Positions 31,914-40,626 of a stretch of 64,000 nt of DNA are shown here, in pieces. Made by a program: the position numbers and the translations under genes. The stretch's first letter is position 1, and every line of letters begins with the position of its first letter. The stretch comes from Pseudomonas tremae (GTDB taxonomy: Bacteria; Pseudomonadota; Gammaproteobacteria; Pseudomonadales; Pseudomonadaceae): NCBI RefSeq assembly GCF_001401155.1, contig NZ_LJRO01000073.1:123548-187547 (forward strand). Reading direction: 5' to 3'. The notes under the pieces were generated by a model. The model ran no database searches, was not told the DNA's origin, and saw only the letters and a program-made list of their open reading frames with translations.

Positions 31914-32621
31914 TTAGGTTTGCTGTATGCCTGACTGGTTTTTAAGTGCGCTGAAAATACCCATGGCCGAGCTGTCACCCGAGGTGATGGTGGCGGCATA
32001 GTTGGCAGGGTATTGCGCTTTTTCTATGGGTGGCAGTTGGTCGTAGTGTGCGAGAAGCATGACCAGTGTTTGAGTGCTTTCGCCGGTTTCGTTGTATTCA
32101 TCGGTGTAGCGCTTACAGATAGCTGCTTTCCATGTTTGCTCTTGAATGTGGTTCTCAAATGAGGCTGCACTTCTTTCGTTCACTGTAAAATCGCCAGATT
32201 CGTCGTACATAATCAGCCTCAGTTGATCCTGAGGCAAACCGGCAAAAGGGTTCGCCCCAGAACCATTATTGAATTTTGTAGCCTGTCTGGCCCTTTCGAG
32301 CAGCGCTGGATCGTCCGTGTCGGGTACTTCCGCATCGTGCAGCGCCCTGTGGGCGTAATAATGTGTACCCGCGATGTTATCGTTAATGGATTTTGCCAGC
32401 GCATTCAGTTCTTTGACGTTCAGGTTGGCGTCGCGAGCCAAGGCACGCACCGCGCTACTGTTCAACTGACTGGATAATGTTGAAAGTGTTGCTCTGTCAG
32501 CGGAGCGTTCAGAAGGTAGTTCAGTGGGTGCTAATGTGCGAACAAGAGGGGAGGCTGTTTTCGCGCTAGTTGTTATGACAGTACTGGGGGTGAGATTTGT
32601 GATGTAAGAGATGTCGAACAT
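31914..32621 (-). CDS. Hypothetical protein, Ser/Thr-rich N-terminus
   Basis: A 235-residue protein that I do not recognise. The start at ATG 32621 has GAGGACG upstream; an earlier in-frame ATG adds ten residues without a ribosome site. The first 65 residues are rich in Ser and Thr (TPSTVITTSAKTASPLV) and look disordered. The remainder is helical and polar (RALARDANLNVKELNALAKS, HYYAHRALHD, ENHIQEQTWKAAICKRYTDE, TLVMLLAHYDQLPPIEKAQY). There is no signal peptide or membrane segment. The Ser-rich start is reminiscent of type III effectors, but Asp at position 3 is atypical and I found no hrp box upstream. Its location beside the T6SS remnant and a secreted protein suggests an accessory, perhaps interaction-related, role. 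Confidence 0.6.
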   Translation of the reverse strand: MFDISYITNLTPSTVITTSAKTASPLVRTLAPTELPSERSADRATLSTLSSQLNSSAVRALARDANLNVKELNALAKSINDNIAGTHYYAHRALHDAEVPDTDDPALLERARQATKFNNGSGANPFAGLPQDQLRLIMYDESGDFTVNERSAASFENHIQEQTWKAAICKRYTDEYNETGESTQTLVMLLAHYDQLPPIEKAQYPANYAATITSGDSSAMGIFSALKNQSGIQQT

Positions 32622-32713
32622 GCTGCGTCCTCGCGTCAGTGGCCGATCCATGGCTTAATATTCTGTCTCTGTATCGGCACTGCCAGGGTTCGCTTTAGGT
32701 TTCTTCGAGAAAA

Positions 32714-32744
32714 GGCGTACGCGTCGACATGCAACGCGCACGCC
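32714..32744 (-). terminator. Terminator of the secreted-protein gene
   Basis: Read on the - strand, GGCGTGCGCGT-N9-ACGCGTACGCC forms an 11-bp stem (one G-U pair) followed by TTTTCTC, six bases after the stop codon. Confidence 0.88.
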
Positions 32745-32750
32745 TTTATA

Positions 32751-33200
32751 CTATTTCATGGTGAACTCGGCAGTCCATGCATAAGTGGAGAGGCTGGTTA
32801 CTCTGGAGGTCGCAGTACAAATTGCACCTCCTTCTGGCGTTGCGGTCCGGTTCCATTTCGGCAGCTTGACCCCGCCCGCACCCTGAGCCTTTATGAAGGT
32901 GGTCGAGAATGCACAGGCTTTGGAACCCATGACGTAACGAACACTGGCGTAGTTGGTATCTGGTGAGATCTTGCTTTGTATGGAGTACGTATCTAAACCA
33001 CCTGGGCGAACGTTAGATTCAATCGGTGATCTGGCGTTTTGCTTGGCTGACATCTCATTGCGGGTGACAGGTTTATATTCCGCCACCTCTGTCCCCAGAT
33101 TTTTGAACACTACCGTTACCGGCGGTCCCGCATGCGCCGCAACGATGCTGAATAGTGTTGCAAGAGCAATGGCTGAGCGTAAAAAAATTTTGTTTTCCAT
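32751..33200 (-). CDS. Predicted secreted protein of unknown function
   Basis: A 149-residue protein with a clear signal peptide (MENKIFLRSAIALATLFSIV then AAHAG as a cleavage site). The mature part is small, basic and beta-rich (PPVTVVFKNLGTEVAEYKP, TNYASVRYVMGSKACAFSTT, AICTATSRVTSLSTYAWTAE) with two Cys residues that may form one disulphide. I do not recognise the family. The shape is compatible with a single-domain beta-sandwich exoprotein. It is monocistronic: its terminator is at 32714, and the 5' side is a long AT-rich intergenic region. Confidence 0.65.
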   Translation of the reverse strand: MENKIFLRSAIALATLFSIVAAHAGPPVTVVFKNLGTEVAEYKPVTRNEMSAKQNARSPIESNVRPGGLDTYSIQSKISPDTNYASVRYVMGSKACAFSTTFIKAQGAGGVKLPKWNRTATPEGGAICTATSRVTSLSTYAWTAEFTMK

Positions 33201-33596
33201 GAGTGGTAGTTCCTGAGTTTATTACCGAATTTGTTGTTTGGGTAATGCGTGTCCGGGGCAATAAAGGTCAGCGTGAATTCACGGCCGACGGTTATCGTTC
33301 AGGCAAGCATGGTGATGTGCCTGTACGTAAAGTGGGTGCGTCAGTCACATTAATTACTGTTGATTAGATAATAGATAGAGGAAGTCTGCGCCGAAGATAA
33401 GCGCTGTTCCGCTGGGTGGGGCAGAAGAAAAATCTAAATTTCCGCAGCCCGTGAAGATATTTAACACAGTAGGCAGGTGAGTAAAGTAGGACGTTTCTGA
33501 TTGTTTGTTAATCAGTTAATAAACATTATTGCGCTTGTCTTTTAGTGCAGTGTTGGATTAACTGCGCTGGCGGGAGTTATATACCTATGTAGAAAA
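33201..33596. other. AT-rich intergenic region
   Basis: About 400 bases with no confident gene. A 39-codon frame from an ATG at 33245 (RGNKGQREFTADGYRSGKHG and on to a TAG at 33364) has protein-like composition but no ribosome site or known relative, and could be a gene remnant. Presumed promoter of the secreted-protein gene at its left end. Confidence 0.45.
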
Positions 33597-33622
33597 TGCG
33601 CCCTACAGAGCTGAAGGGCGCA
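33597..33622 (-). terminator. Terminator of the cupin gene
   Basis: TGCGCCCT-N10-AGGGCGCA, an 8-bp GC-rich stem; on the - strand it is followed by TTTTCT. It lies 12 nt after the cupin stop codon. Confidence 0.85.
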
Positions 33623-33633
33623 ACAAACTCGTT

Positions 33634-34347
33634 TCACGTCACCGCATAGAACTTGCGCACATACCCCGTGCTGGTCCACTTGCAGGGTGCGCCTTGGGCG
33701 ACGAATACTGTGTCGCCTGTGTTCACCGTCAGGCTTGGGCCGTTTTCCAGACTCAGCTCGACGCTGCCTTCTATCAGGTTCATCAGTTCGTGGATCTTGT
33801 GCGGACGCGAGATGCGTTCGTAGGGGGTGGAATCCCACACACCGATGCGCAGGGTGCTTGCGGTGTCCTCGAACAAATTGTTGCTGCGGCACTGCGGCAG
33901 CGGGCTGATCATGATCGCCGGGTCTGGCGGCGAGGAGGGCGTGAGCATGGCGAGGCGGTCGAGCGGGACGATGCCGGGTTTGTCTGGCCCGCTGGTCTTA
34001 GTCGACGTGCAGAACGCCCAGAGGCTGTCCGGTTGTGCTTCGATTTGCACGTGAGTGCCGCGACCGATCACCGCGCTTTCACCGGTGCTGATGGTGATGC
34101 GGTGGGTGCCGGAGCTCAGCGTTGCGGACCCGCGATGCATCACGAGCATTTCGGTGTAGGGATAGGCCTCTACTGTTAGTGATGTGCCGAAGTGAACCAC
34201 ACCGGCAGCGATGCCCTGATCATCGATGAACGCCGTGCGACGGCCATTATCGAACGGGTCATGCGCGTCGAGGGGGCCGGCGGTGAATTCGGTGTCTACC
34301 GGGCTGAGGTCGGCACGGGCAAGCAGCAATACAGTTGGGTGGGGCAT
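33634..34347 (-). CDS. Bicupin-like cupin-domain protein
   Basis: A 237-residue protein with two cupin-type beta-barrel segments. The first spans about 25-110 (VHFGTSLTVEAYPYTEMLVM, HRGSATLSSGTHRITIST, GESAVIGRGTHVQIEA). The second spans about 160-237 (VWDSTPYERISRPHKIHELM, NLIEGSVELSLENGPS, TVNTGDTVFVAQGAPCKW). Metal-binding residues of the second motif (HKIHELMN) are plausible, whereas the first lacks a full His set. Such proteins act as small-molecule-binding or dioxygenase-like enzymes, often in amino-acid metabolism; no substrate can be assigned. Start ATG 34347; an in-frame extension upstream overlaps the REP region. Confidence 0.75.
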   Translation of the reverse strand: MPHPTVLLLARADLSPVDTEFTAGPLDAHDPFDNGRRTAFIDDQGIAAGVVHFGTSLTVEAYPYTEMLVMHRGSATLSSGTHRITISTGESAVIGRGTHVQIEAQPDSLWAFCTSTKTSGPDKPGIVPLDRLAMLTPSSPPDPAIMISPLPQCRSNNLFEDTASTLRIGVWDSTPYERISRPHKIHELMNLIEGSVELSLENGPSLTVNTGDTVFVAQGAPCKWTSTGYVRKFYAVT

Positions 34348-34378
34348 TGACTTGGTTCCTGAGTTTGACGAGTCGATG

Positions 34379-34494
34379 ATCGTTCCCACGCTCTGGCGTG
34401 GTAATCCATTTCGTGACCTCTGCGTCACATGTTCAAGCCCGGACGCAGCGCGTCCGGAGCTGCTTGCCAGCGCGGAGCATTGGCAAGACAGTGT
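34379..34494. repeat. REP/BIME cluster
   Basis: Three consecutive palindromes typical of P. syringae REP sequences: CCCACGC-TCTG-GCGTGG, GTGACC-TCT-GCGTCAC and GGACGC-AGC-GCGTCC, followed by CTTGCCA/TGGCAAG. It sits between the divergent cupin gene and the convergent end of the GNAT gene. Compare 48945-49095. Confidence 0.8.
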
Positions 34495-34508
34495 TCTTGA
34501 GCTGGCTC

Positions 34509-35366
34509 CTAACCGATTGCCTGAGTAATCAGCGCAAACTGGCGCACGCCCTGGCTAGATTGCGGCACTGCGCCCATGCTCATGCAGGTCACGCTGTCGA
34601 CGCGTTTGAGGCCCGCCTCTTCCAGCCAGTCGTCCAGGCCACACTCGGCCGGGATATCGATGCGAACGAAGGCGTAGGGCACTTTGGTCAGCAATTGCCC
34701 GATCATGTGCCGGGCCTGATCGACTGTCTGGGCAACCACCGGACCAATGCACAGGCCACGGCCGAATGGGCGGAGTAAAGCGAAGGCCTGCAGTTGGCCG
34801 TCACGTTCGATACCGACGGCATGTTCGATGTCGTTCAGCAAATCGCCCAGCGTGACTGAGCGATCCATGCCCGAACCGGCGTTTGCCAGTTCCAGCACGC
34901 GAGGATGGTCAGCTTCGCTGAGGGCGCGACAGTCTTCCCCGGCGTTCAACCCGTTCGGTGTCGGTTGTTGCGCCTGACCCTGGCGCTGGTGAACCTCGCC
35001 AAAGCTGACGAACCCCATTTTTTCGTACAGTGGCGCGCCTGCCAGCGTCGCGTTGAGCACGGCGGTACGCGGTGGAACGCTGCCTACCGCCATCTCCATC
35101 AACTTGCGACCAATGCCCTTGCCCTGATAGTCACCGCTGACGATAACCAGCCCGATGGTCGAGAATTTACCCTGATGGCAGGCGAACGCACTGCCGATCA
35201 AACGGCCGTTATGTAACGCGACGAAGCCCTGCGCGACACGTTGCAGCATGGCCCAGTCTTCAAGTCGATGCGGCCACTTCAAGGCGATGGACAATTCATG
35301 AGCGTTGCCGACGTCGGCTGCGGTCATGGGGCGGTATTCAAAGTCGAGGCGTTGCTGAGCGAGCAT
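34509..35366 (-). CDS. GNAT-family N-acetyltransferase, two-domain
   Basis: A 285-residue protein with two tandem acetyltransferase-like halves. The N-terminal GNAT (about 10-140) has YRPMTAADVGNAHELSIALK, GLVIVSGDYQGKGIGRKLME (the Q-x-x-G-x-G acetyl-CoA loop) and LNATLAGAPLYEKMGFVSFG. The C-terminal half (about 150-285) matches the acetyltransferase-associated domain, with EADHPRVLELANAGSGMDRS and GRGLCIGPVVAQ. ATG 35366 is preferred over upstream in-frame codons because the family N-terminus begins there. The substrate is unknown; relatives often lie beside transport or amino-acid genes, as here. Confidence 0.83.
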   Translation of the reverse strand: MLAQQRLDFEYRPMTAADVGNAHELSIALKWPHRLEDWAMLQRVAQGFVALHNGRLIGSAFACHQGKFSTIGLVIVSGDYQGKGIGRKLMEMAVGSVPPRTAVLNATLAGAPLYEKMGFVSFGEVHQRQGQAQQPTPNGLNAGEDCRALSEADHPRVLELANAGSGMDRSVTLGDLLNDIEHAVGIERDGQLQAFALLRPFGRGLCIGPVVAQTVDQARHMIGQLLTKVPYAFVRIDIPAECGLDDWLEEAGLKRVDSVTCMSMGAVPQSSQGVRQFALITQAIG

Positions 35367-35899
35367 GACGTGTCTCCGTCCAGAAGAATGCACAGGCAAT
35401 AAAAAGATACTGCAGACGTGCTGTATCCCACCTGCGGCGAGAGGTGACAAGAGGCGGGCGAGCATTCGGCAGATTCCGCAAACCACCGTTCGCCAGACCA
35501 CAGTTACTGCTTAAATGAGTCGAAGACCCGGCAGCAAATGCTTGTGGTTTTTCGTGCCGATGAAGCTCTATATATAGCTGTCGGATTTTGCTCTCTCACT
35601 AATCGGCATGGCGGCGCAGGTTCTGCGGTGCAAAGCCGCGTGCTTGAGCCTGAGCGCCCTGAAAAGGGTCAAAAAGGCACTGAAAACCGGGGTTTGCCCA
35701 AGGCTGGAGCGCCCCGCAAAGTCTGCTGAGCGCATGCCTCAAAACGGTGGTTTCTATCAAGCAGCCATCACTTTTAACGCCATATGCTGATTTCACGGTG
35801 TTGTAATGAGGGTGTGCTGCAGCGTGCATCACCGCCCTTGAGACGAGGTCGGACTGCTCGTCATGCCATGACCTCAACAAACCTTCAGGACCGCACAAA
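35367..35899. other. Intergenic region before the catabolic cluster
   Basis: About 530 bases between divergent genes. It should hold the promoters of the GNAT gene and of the catabolic operon starting at 35900. A short palindromic CTATATATAG lies at about 35568. The sequence upstream of 35900 has TCAGGA as ribosome site. No sigma-54 site with GG-N10-GC spacing was found and no coding sequence is recognisable. Confidence 0.5.
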
Positions 35900-36568
35900 A
35901 TGAGCTTTCTTCGACCAAAATTCATTACGTTCGACTGCTACGGCACCTTGACCAATTTCCACATGGGCACCATGACGCGCGAGCTCTTCGCCGACCGCGT
36001 TCCGGCTGAACAAATGGATCAGTTCGTCAAGGATTTCTCGGCGTATCGCCTGGACCAGGTCATGGGTGACTGGATGCCTTATGACGAAATCCTGAAAGTC
36101 GCACTGGCTCGTACCTGCAAGCGCTGGAACGTTGAATACCGTGAAGAAGGCCAGCTCTATTACGACGCCGTGCCGACTTGGGGCCCGCATGCCGACGTGC
36201 CGGCCGGTCTGTCGAAAATCGCCGACAAGATCCCCTTGGTGATTTTCTCCAACGCCAGCGACAGCCAGATCATGTCCAACGTCGAGAAACTCGGCGCTCC
36301 TTTCCACAAGGTCTTCACCGCTGAACAGGCCCAAGCCTACAAGCCCCGTCTGGCTGCTTTTGAGTTCATGCTCGACAACCTGGGTTGCGGTCCGGACGAC
36401 ATCTTGCATGTGTCTTCCAGCTTCCGTTACGACCTGTTCTCGGCTCACGACATGAAAATCAGAAACAAGGCGTTTGTGGCTCGAGGCCACGAGCAACCAG
36501 CCAACAGCTCCTACGAATACCACCAGATCCCGGACATCGGCGGTCTGGCCGGGCTGGTAGGCCTTTAA
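35900..36568 (+). CDS. HAD-family protein, haloacid dehalogenase type II-like
   Basis: A 222-residue HAD enzyme of the L-2-haloacid dehalogenase branch. Motif I is ITFDCYGTLTNF with nucleophile Asp12 and the Tyr-Gly-Thr pattern of that branch. Motif II is PLVIFSNASDSQI, the motif III lysine lies in AYKPRLAAFEFML, and motif IV is HVSSSFRYDLFSAHDMKIRN. Dehalogenases replace a halogen by hydroxyl through an aspartyl ester, but many relatives act on other 2-substituted acids or phosphates. As the first gene of the catabolic run, it may act on an acid released by the oxidases encoded downstream. Confidence 0.82.
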   Translation: MSFLRPKFITFDCYGTLTNFHMGTMTRELFADRVPAEQMDQFVKDFSAYRLDQVMGDWMPYDEILKVALARTCKRWNVEYREEGQLYYDAVPTWGPHADVPAGLSKIADKIPLVIFSNASDSQIMSNVEKLGAPFHKVFTAEQAQAYKPRLAAFEFMLDNLGCGPDDILHVSSSFRYDLFSAHDMKIRNKAFVARGHEQPANSSYEYHQIPDIGGLAGLVGL

Positions 36569-36633
36569 GCCAGGCGCACGGGCAACATCGGCATTTTTCA
36601 AGGTGCTCTTCAATGAGTGAGAAGGGGAACAGA

Positions 36634-37908
36634 ATGCGCAGTGAGTCTTACTGGCTCGACACCGCTCCAGATTTTACCGGCGCGCAAGATGGCGCAGTGG
36701 AGGGGCAAGCTGACGTGGTGGTGGTCGGTGGTGGTTTTACCGGGCTCGCGGCAGCACGTGCATTGGCCTTGAAAGGTGCCAGCGTGGTGGTTCTGGAATC
36801 TGGTCGGGTGATCGGCGAAGCGTCTGGCCGCAATGGCGGGCAGTGCAATACCGGTGTGGCTCAGGACTATGCCTCTTTGAGCACGACCCTGGGTGCCGAT
36901 CAGGCGCGTGAGTATTACAAGGCTTATGAAAGCGCCGTGCAGAGCGTCGTGAACGTGATCGAGCAGGAAAGCATTGCCTGTGACATCAAGCGTAACGGCA
37001 AGCTCAAGCTGGCCGCCAAGCCTGGGCATTACGAAGGTCTGGCGCGCACCTGCGAGTTGATACGCCGTGAGGTCGATCCGGACGTCGAGCTGCTTTCGGC
37101 TCAAGACGTACGCAGCGAGATCGGTTCAAACGAATTTCACGGTGGCCTGCTGCAGCGCAACGGCGTGCAGATGCACGTTGGTCGTTTTGGCCTGGGCCTT
37201 GCTGATGCCGCTGTGCGTCATGGCGCACGGGTGTATCAGGGCGCTACGGTGAAGGACTGGAAAGCCAACCGTGGCGGCTTCGTGGTAAACACTTCAAAGG
37301 GCTCGATTCAGGCCGGCCAAGTGTTGCTGGCGACGGGTGCCTGTCAGCATGGCGGGCTGGGCTGGTATCGGCGTCGCATCGTGCCGGTCGGCAGTTTTGT
37401 GATTGTCACCGAAGTGTTGCCGCAGGCGCTGATCAATCAGTTGTTCCCCCATCAGCGTGCTTACGTGACCAGTCGCTTGATCGGCAACTATTTCCGCCTC
37501 ACACCGGATAACCGTTTGCTGTTCGGCGGTCGGGCGCGCTTTGCCATGTCCAACAGCAGCTCCGACGCCAAAAGCGGCAAGGTGCTGCAAGCGGCGATGG
37601 TGCAGATGTTCCCGCAGCTGGCGCACGTCAAGGTCGACTATTGCTGGGGCGGACTGGTGGACATGACTTCCGATCGTTTGCCGCGTGCAGGCGAACACGA
37701 CGGCGTCTTCTACTCGATGGGCTACAGCGGTCATGGTGTGCAGATGTCGGTACACATGGGCAAGGTGATGGCCGAGGTCATGGAAGGCAAGGCGCAAGCC
37801 AACCCCTGGAAAGACCTGAAGTGGTCCGCCATTCCCGGCCACTTCGGCAAGCCCTGGTTTCTGCCTTTGGTAGGCGCTTATTACCGCTATCAGGACAGCC
37901 GCCACTGA
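36634..37908 (+). CDS. FAD-dependent amine oxidase, PuuB/DadA-like
   Basis: A 424-residue flavoprotein of the DAO superfamily. ATG 36634 is favoured by GAAGGGGAAC just upstream; ATG 36613 is an alternative. The dinucleotide motif VVVVGGGFTGLAAARALA lies near residues 28-45, the flavin-contact stretch is GEASGRNGGQCNTG, and the C-terminal DRLPRAGEHDGVFYSMGYSG, HGVQMSVHMGK closes the FAD site. Similar enzymes include gamma-glutamylputrescine oxidase and other secondary-amine oxidases. It follows the HAD gene by 65 nt and precedes the transporter, so a role in oxidising the imported amine is likely. The exact substrate is unknown. Confidence 0.85.
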   Translation: MRSESYWLDTAPDFTGAQDGAVEGQADVVVVGGGFTGLAAARALALKGASVVVLESGRVIGEASGRNGGQCNTGVAQDYASLSTTLGADQAREYYKAYESAVQSVVNVIEQESIACDIKRNGKLKLAAKPGHYEGLARTCELIRREVDPDVELLSAQDVRSEIGSNEFHGGLLQRNGVQMHVGRFGLGLADAAVRHGARVYQGATVKDWKANRGGFVVNTSKGSIQAGQVLLATGACQHGGLGWYRRRIVPVGSFVIVTEVLPQALINQLFPHQRAYVTSRLIGNYFRLTPDNRLLFGGRARFAMSNSSSDAKSGKVLQAAMVQMFPQLAHVKVDYCWGGLVDMTSDRLPRAGEHDGVFYSMGYSGHGVQMSVHMGKVMAEVMEGKAQANPWKDLKWSAIPGHFGKPWFLPLVGAYYRYQDSRH

Positions 37909-38001
37909 TTTTTCGTTTGACCGTCGTTGTGTGTGCATGAAGGACGCTCCGGCCAACCGTGAGCAACTCGGAATTTCCCCTTTTCGACAGGTAGAACTGA
38001 T

Positions 38002-39639
38002 ATGACTGACAAAAAAAACGACTCCACGTTGATCACAGGCGAAGACAGCCTGCGGGTTTTCGAAGGGCTCAATCGCGGTCTGTCACGTCGCGATGCGCTG
38101 CGCATGCTGGGCGTTGCAGGTGTGGTCGCAGCCGGCTCCACCAGCCTGTTCAGCGCGGCGGGTAAAGTCTTTGCCGATGACGCGGATGCTCCGGTCAAAG
38201 GTAAGCCGGGCGGTCGCATTCGGGTTGCCGGCATGTCCAGCTCCACGGCCGATACACTCGACCCGGCCAAGGGCGCGCTGTCCACCGACTATGTTCGCCA
38301 TTTCATGTTCTACAACGGTCTTACCCGTTTCGACAGCCATCTGGTTCCGCACATGGAGCTGGCCGAGAAGATCGAAAGCGACAACGCCACAGTCTGGACC
38401 GTGACCTTGCGTAAGGGCGTGACTTTCCACAACGGCAAGGCATTGACTGCTGGCGACGTGGTGTTCTCTCTGTCGCGTCACAAGGACCCGGCCACCGGCT
38501 CGAAAGTGTTGCCACTGATGGCGCAGTTTTCCGAGATCAAGGCCACCGGCCCGATGGAAGTGCAGATCACCCTCAGTTCGCCAAATGCCGAGCTGCCGTC
38601 GATCCTCGCGGTATCGCATTTGCTGATCGTGCCCGAAGGCACCACCGATTTCAGCAAAGGCATCGGCACCGGCCCGTTCACCGTCAAGGAGTTCAACCCT
38701 GGCGTGCGTTCGGTCAGTGCGCGCAACCCCAACTACTGGAAGCCGGGTCTGCCCTACCTGGACGAGATCGAGTTCATCGCGATTGCCGACGAACCATCGC
38801 GGGTCAACGCGTTGCTGTCCGGCGACGTACACATGATCAACGAGGTCAACCCGCGCTCCACCTCGCGCATTGCGGCCAGTTCCACGCACCGTGTGGTCGA
38901 TGCGCCGTCCGGCAACTACACCGACCTGATCATTCGTCAGGATCAGATGCCTGGCAAGAGCCCGGAATTTACCGAGGCCATGAAATACCTGCTGGACCGC
39001 GAACAGGTCAAGTCGGCGGTGTTCCGTGGTTATGCACGCGTCGGCAACGACCATCCGATCTCGCCTGGCTCGCGCTATTTCAACGCGGATCTGCCGCAGC
39101 GCGCCTACGATCCCGAGAAAGCCAAATTCCTGCTCAAGAAAGCCGGCATGGAAAGTATCACCATGGCCGTGGCGGCATCGCCTGCTGCGACCGGTTCGGT
39201 GGACATTGCGGTGTTGCTGCAACAGTCGGCCAAGCAGGCTGGTCTGACCCTCAACGTCAACCGTCTGCCAAGCGACGGCTACTGGTCCAACCACTGGATG
39301 AAGCATCCGCTGAGCTTCGGCAACATCAACCCGCGCCCGAACGCCGACGTGATCTTCTCGCAGTTCTTCCAGTCCACCGCGCCATGGAACGAATCCGGCT
39401 GGAAGAACGATCAGTTCGACCAGTTGCTGATGCTGGCCCGTGGTGAAACCGACGACACCAAACGCGCCAAGATGTATGGCGACATGCAGACGCTGGTCAG
39501 CCAGAACTGCGGCGTCGGCATCCCGGTTTTCATCAGCAATATCGATGGTGTGGACAAGCGTATCCAGGGCTATTCCAGCAACCCGCTGGGCGGCTTCATG
39601 GGTTACATGTTCAGCGAGCAGGTGTGGCTGGACGCGTAA
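38002..39639 (+). CDS. ABC transporter substrate-binding protein, DppA/OppA family
   Basis: A 545-residue SBP_bac_5 protein. The N-terminus carries a twin-arginine signal (LSRRDALRMLGVAGVVAAG, residues 27-45), so the protein is probably exported folded. The domain then shows VRHFMFYNGLTRFDSHLVPH, NATVWTVTLRKGVTFHNGK, LTAGDVVFSLSRH, TGPFTVKEFNPGVR and NPNYWKPGLPYLDEIEF. This family binds di- and oligopeptides, opines, nickel complexes or other peptide-like ligands. Its permeases and ATPase follow in order on the same strand, with gaps under 35 nt or overlaps. Confidence 0.92.
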   Translation: MTDKKNDSTLITGEDSLRVFEGLNRGLSRRDALRMLGVAGVVAAGSTSLFSAAGKVFADDADAPVKGKPGGRIRVAGMSSSTADTLDPAKGALSTDYVRHFMFYNGLTRFDSHLVPHMELAEKIESDNATVWTVTLRKGVTFHNGKALTAGDVVFSLSRHKDPATGSKVLPLMAQFSEIKATGPMEVQITLSSPNAELPSILAVSHLLIVPEGTTDFSKGIGTGPFTVKEFNPGVRSVSARNPNYWKPGLPYLDEIEFIAIADEPSRVNALLSGDVHMINEVNPRSTSRIAASSTHRVVDAPSGNYTDLIIRQDQMPGKSPEFTEAMKYLLDREQVKSAVFRGYARVGNDHPISPGSRYFNADLPQRAYDPEKAKFLLKKAGMESITMAVAASPAATGSVDIAVLLQQSAKQAGLTLNVNRLPSDGYWSNHWMKHPLSFGNINPRPNADVIFSQFFQSTAPWNESGWKNDQFDQLLMLARGETDDTKRAKMYGDMQTLVSQNCGVGIPVFISNIDGVDKRIQGYSSNPLGGFMGYMFSEQVWLDA

Positions 39640-39669
39640 ATGAAACGCTGAATCGAGCGGGAGGTGCAG

Positions 39670-40626
39670 ATGAATAGCAACACACTCTGGTTGATCGTGC
39701 AGCGCTTCGGCGCGGCGATCGTGACGTTGTTGATCGTTTCCATCGTGGTTTTCGCCATTACGGCGGTGCTGCCTGGAGACGCTGCGCAACAGGCTCTTGG
39801 GCAATTTGCGACGCCTGAACAAGTCGCGGCATTGCGGACAAAACTGGGCCTGGATCAACCCGGTGTGGTGCGTTATCTGCATTGGTTGACCAATCTGCTC
39901 GGTGGCAACTTCGGTGAGTCCGTTTCCAACGCGATGCCGGTTTCCGAGCTGATTGCAGGGCGTTTTCCCAAGACCCTGATGCTGTCGGCAACCACCGCGC
40001 TGGTGTCGGTGCCTGTCGCTCTGGCGTTGGGCATTGGTGCCGCGATGTATCGCGGCAGTCGTCTGGACAGCGCCTTGAACTTCATCACGCTGACGCTGGT
40101 GGCGGTGCCCGAGTTTCTGGTGGCAACCCTGGCGGTGCTGATTTTCGCCGTCAACCTGGGCTGGCTCTCAGCCCTGTCGTATGGCGGCGATGTCAGTTCA
40201 CCCTGGCAGTTCATGCGCACCTACGCATTGCCGGTCATGACCCTGTGCTGCGTAATCGTGGCGCAGATGGCGCGCATGACACGTGCTGCAGTCATCGACC
40301 AACTGGACAGCCCTTATGTGGAAATGGCGCGCCTCAAGGGCGTCGGACCGGTTCGCATCGTATTACGTCACGCACTGCCGAACGCCATCGGGCCGATCGT
40401 CAATGCAGTGGCCTTGAGCCTTTCCTACTTGCTGGGCGGGGTGGTCATCGTTGAAACCATCTTCAACTATCCCGGCATTGCCAGCCTGATGGTCGATGCC
40501 GTGACCAACCGAGACATGGCGCTGGTTCAGGGCTGCACCATGCTGTTCTGTTCCGCTTACCTGGGTCTGGTGCTGATGGCCGACCTGTGTGCAATTCTTT
40601 CTAACCCGAGGCTGAGAACCCAATGA
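39670..40626 (+). CDS. ABC transporter permease, DppB/OppB family
   Basis: A 318-residue inner-membrane permease. ATG 39670 has GGAGG 5 nt upstream; a GTG at 39664 is less likely. The first helix is WLIVQRFGAAIVTLLIVSIV and the conserved loop GDAAQQALGQFATPEQVAAL follows it, as in all DppB proteins. The EAA-type coupling loop is SPYVEMARLKGVGPVRIVLRHALPNAI. It forms a heterodimer with the next permease and overlaps it by 4 bases (ATGA). Confidence 0.92.
   Translation: MNSNTLWLIVQRFGAAIVTLLIVSIVVFAITAVLPGDAAQQALGQFATPEQVAALRTKLGLDQPGVVRYLHWLTNLLGGNFGESVSNAMPVSELIAGRFPKTLMLSATTALVSVPVALALGIGAAMYRGSRLDSALNFITLTLVAVPEFLVATLAVLIFAVNLGWLSALSYGGDVSSPWQFMRTYALPVMTLCCVIVAQMARMTRAAVIDQLDSPYVEMARLKGVGPVRIVLRHALPNAIGPIVNAVALSLSYLLGGVVIVETIFNYPGIASLMVDAVTNRDMALVQGCTMLFCSAYLGLVLMADLCAILSNPRLRTQ

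Noticed and set aside
32622..32750. hrp box upstream of the Ser-rich protein, which would suggest a type III effector
   Set aside because: No GGAACC-N15/16-CCAC arrangement could be found on the relevant strand.
38083..39882. 599-residue - strand frame opposite the binding-protein gene
   Set aside because: High-GC antisense shadow; it contradicts the clear Tat-exported SBP on the + strand.
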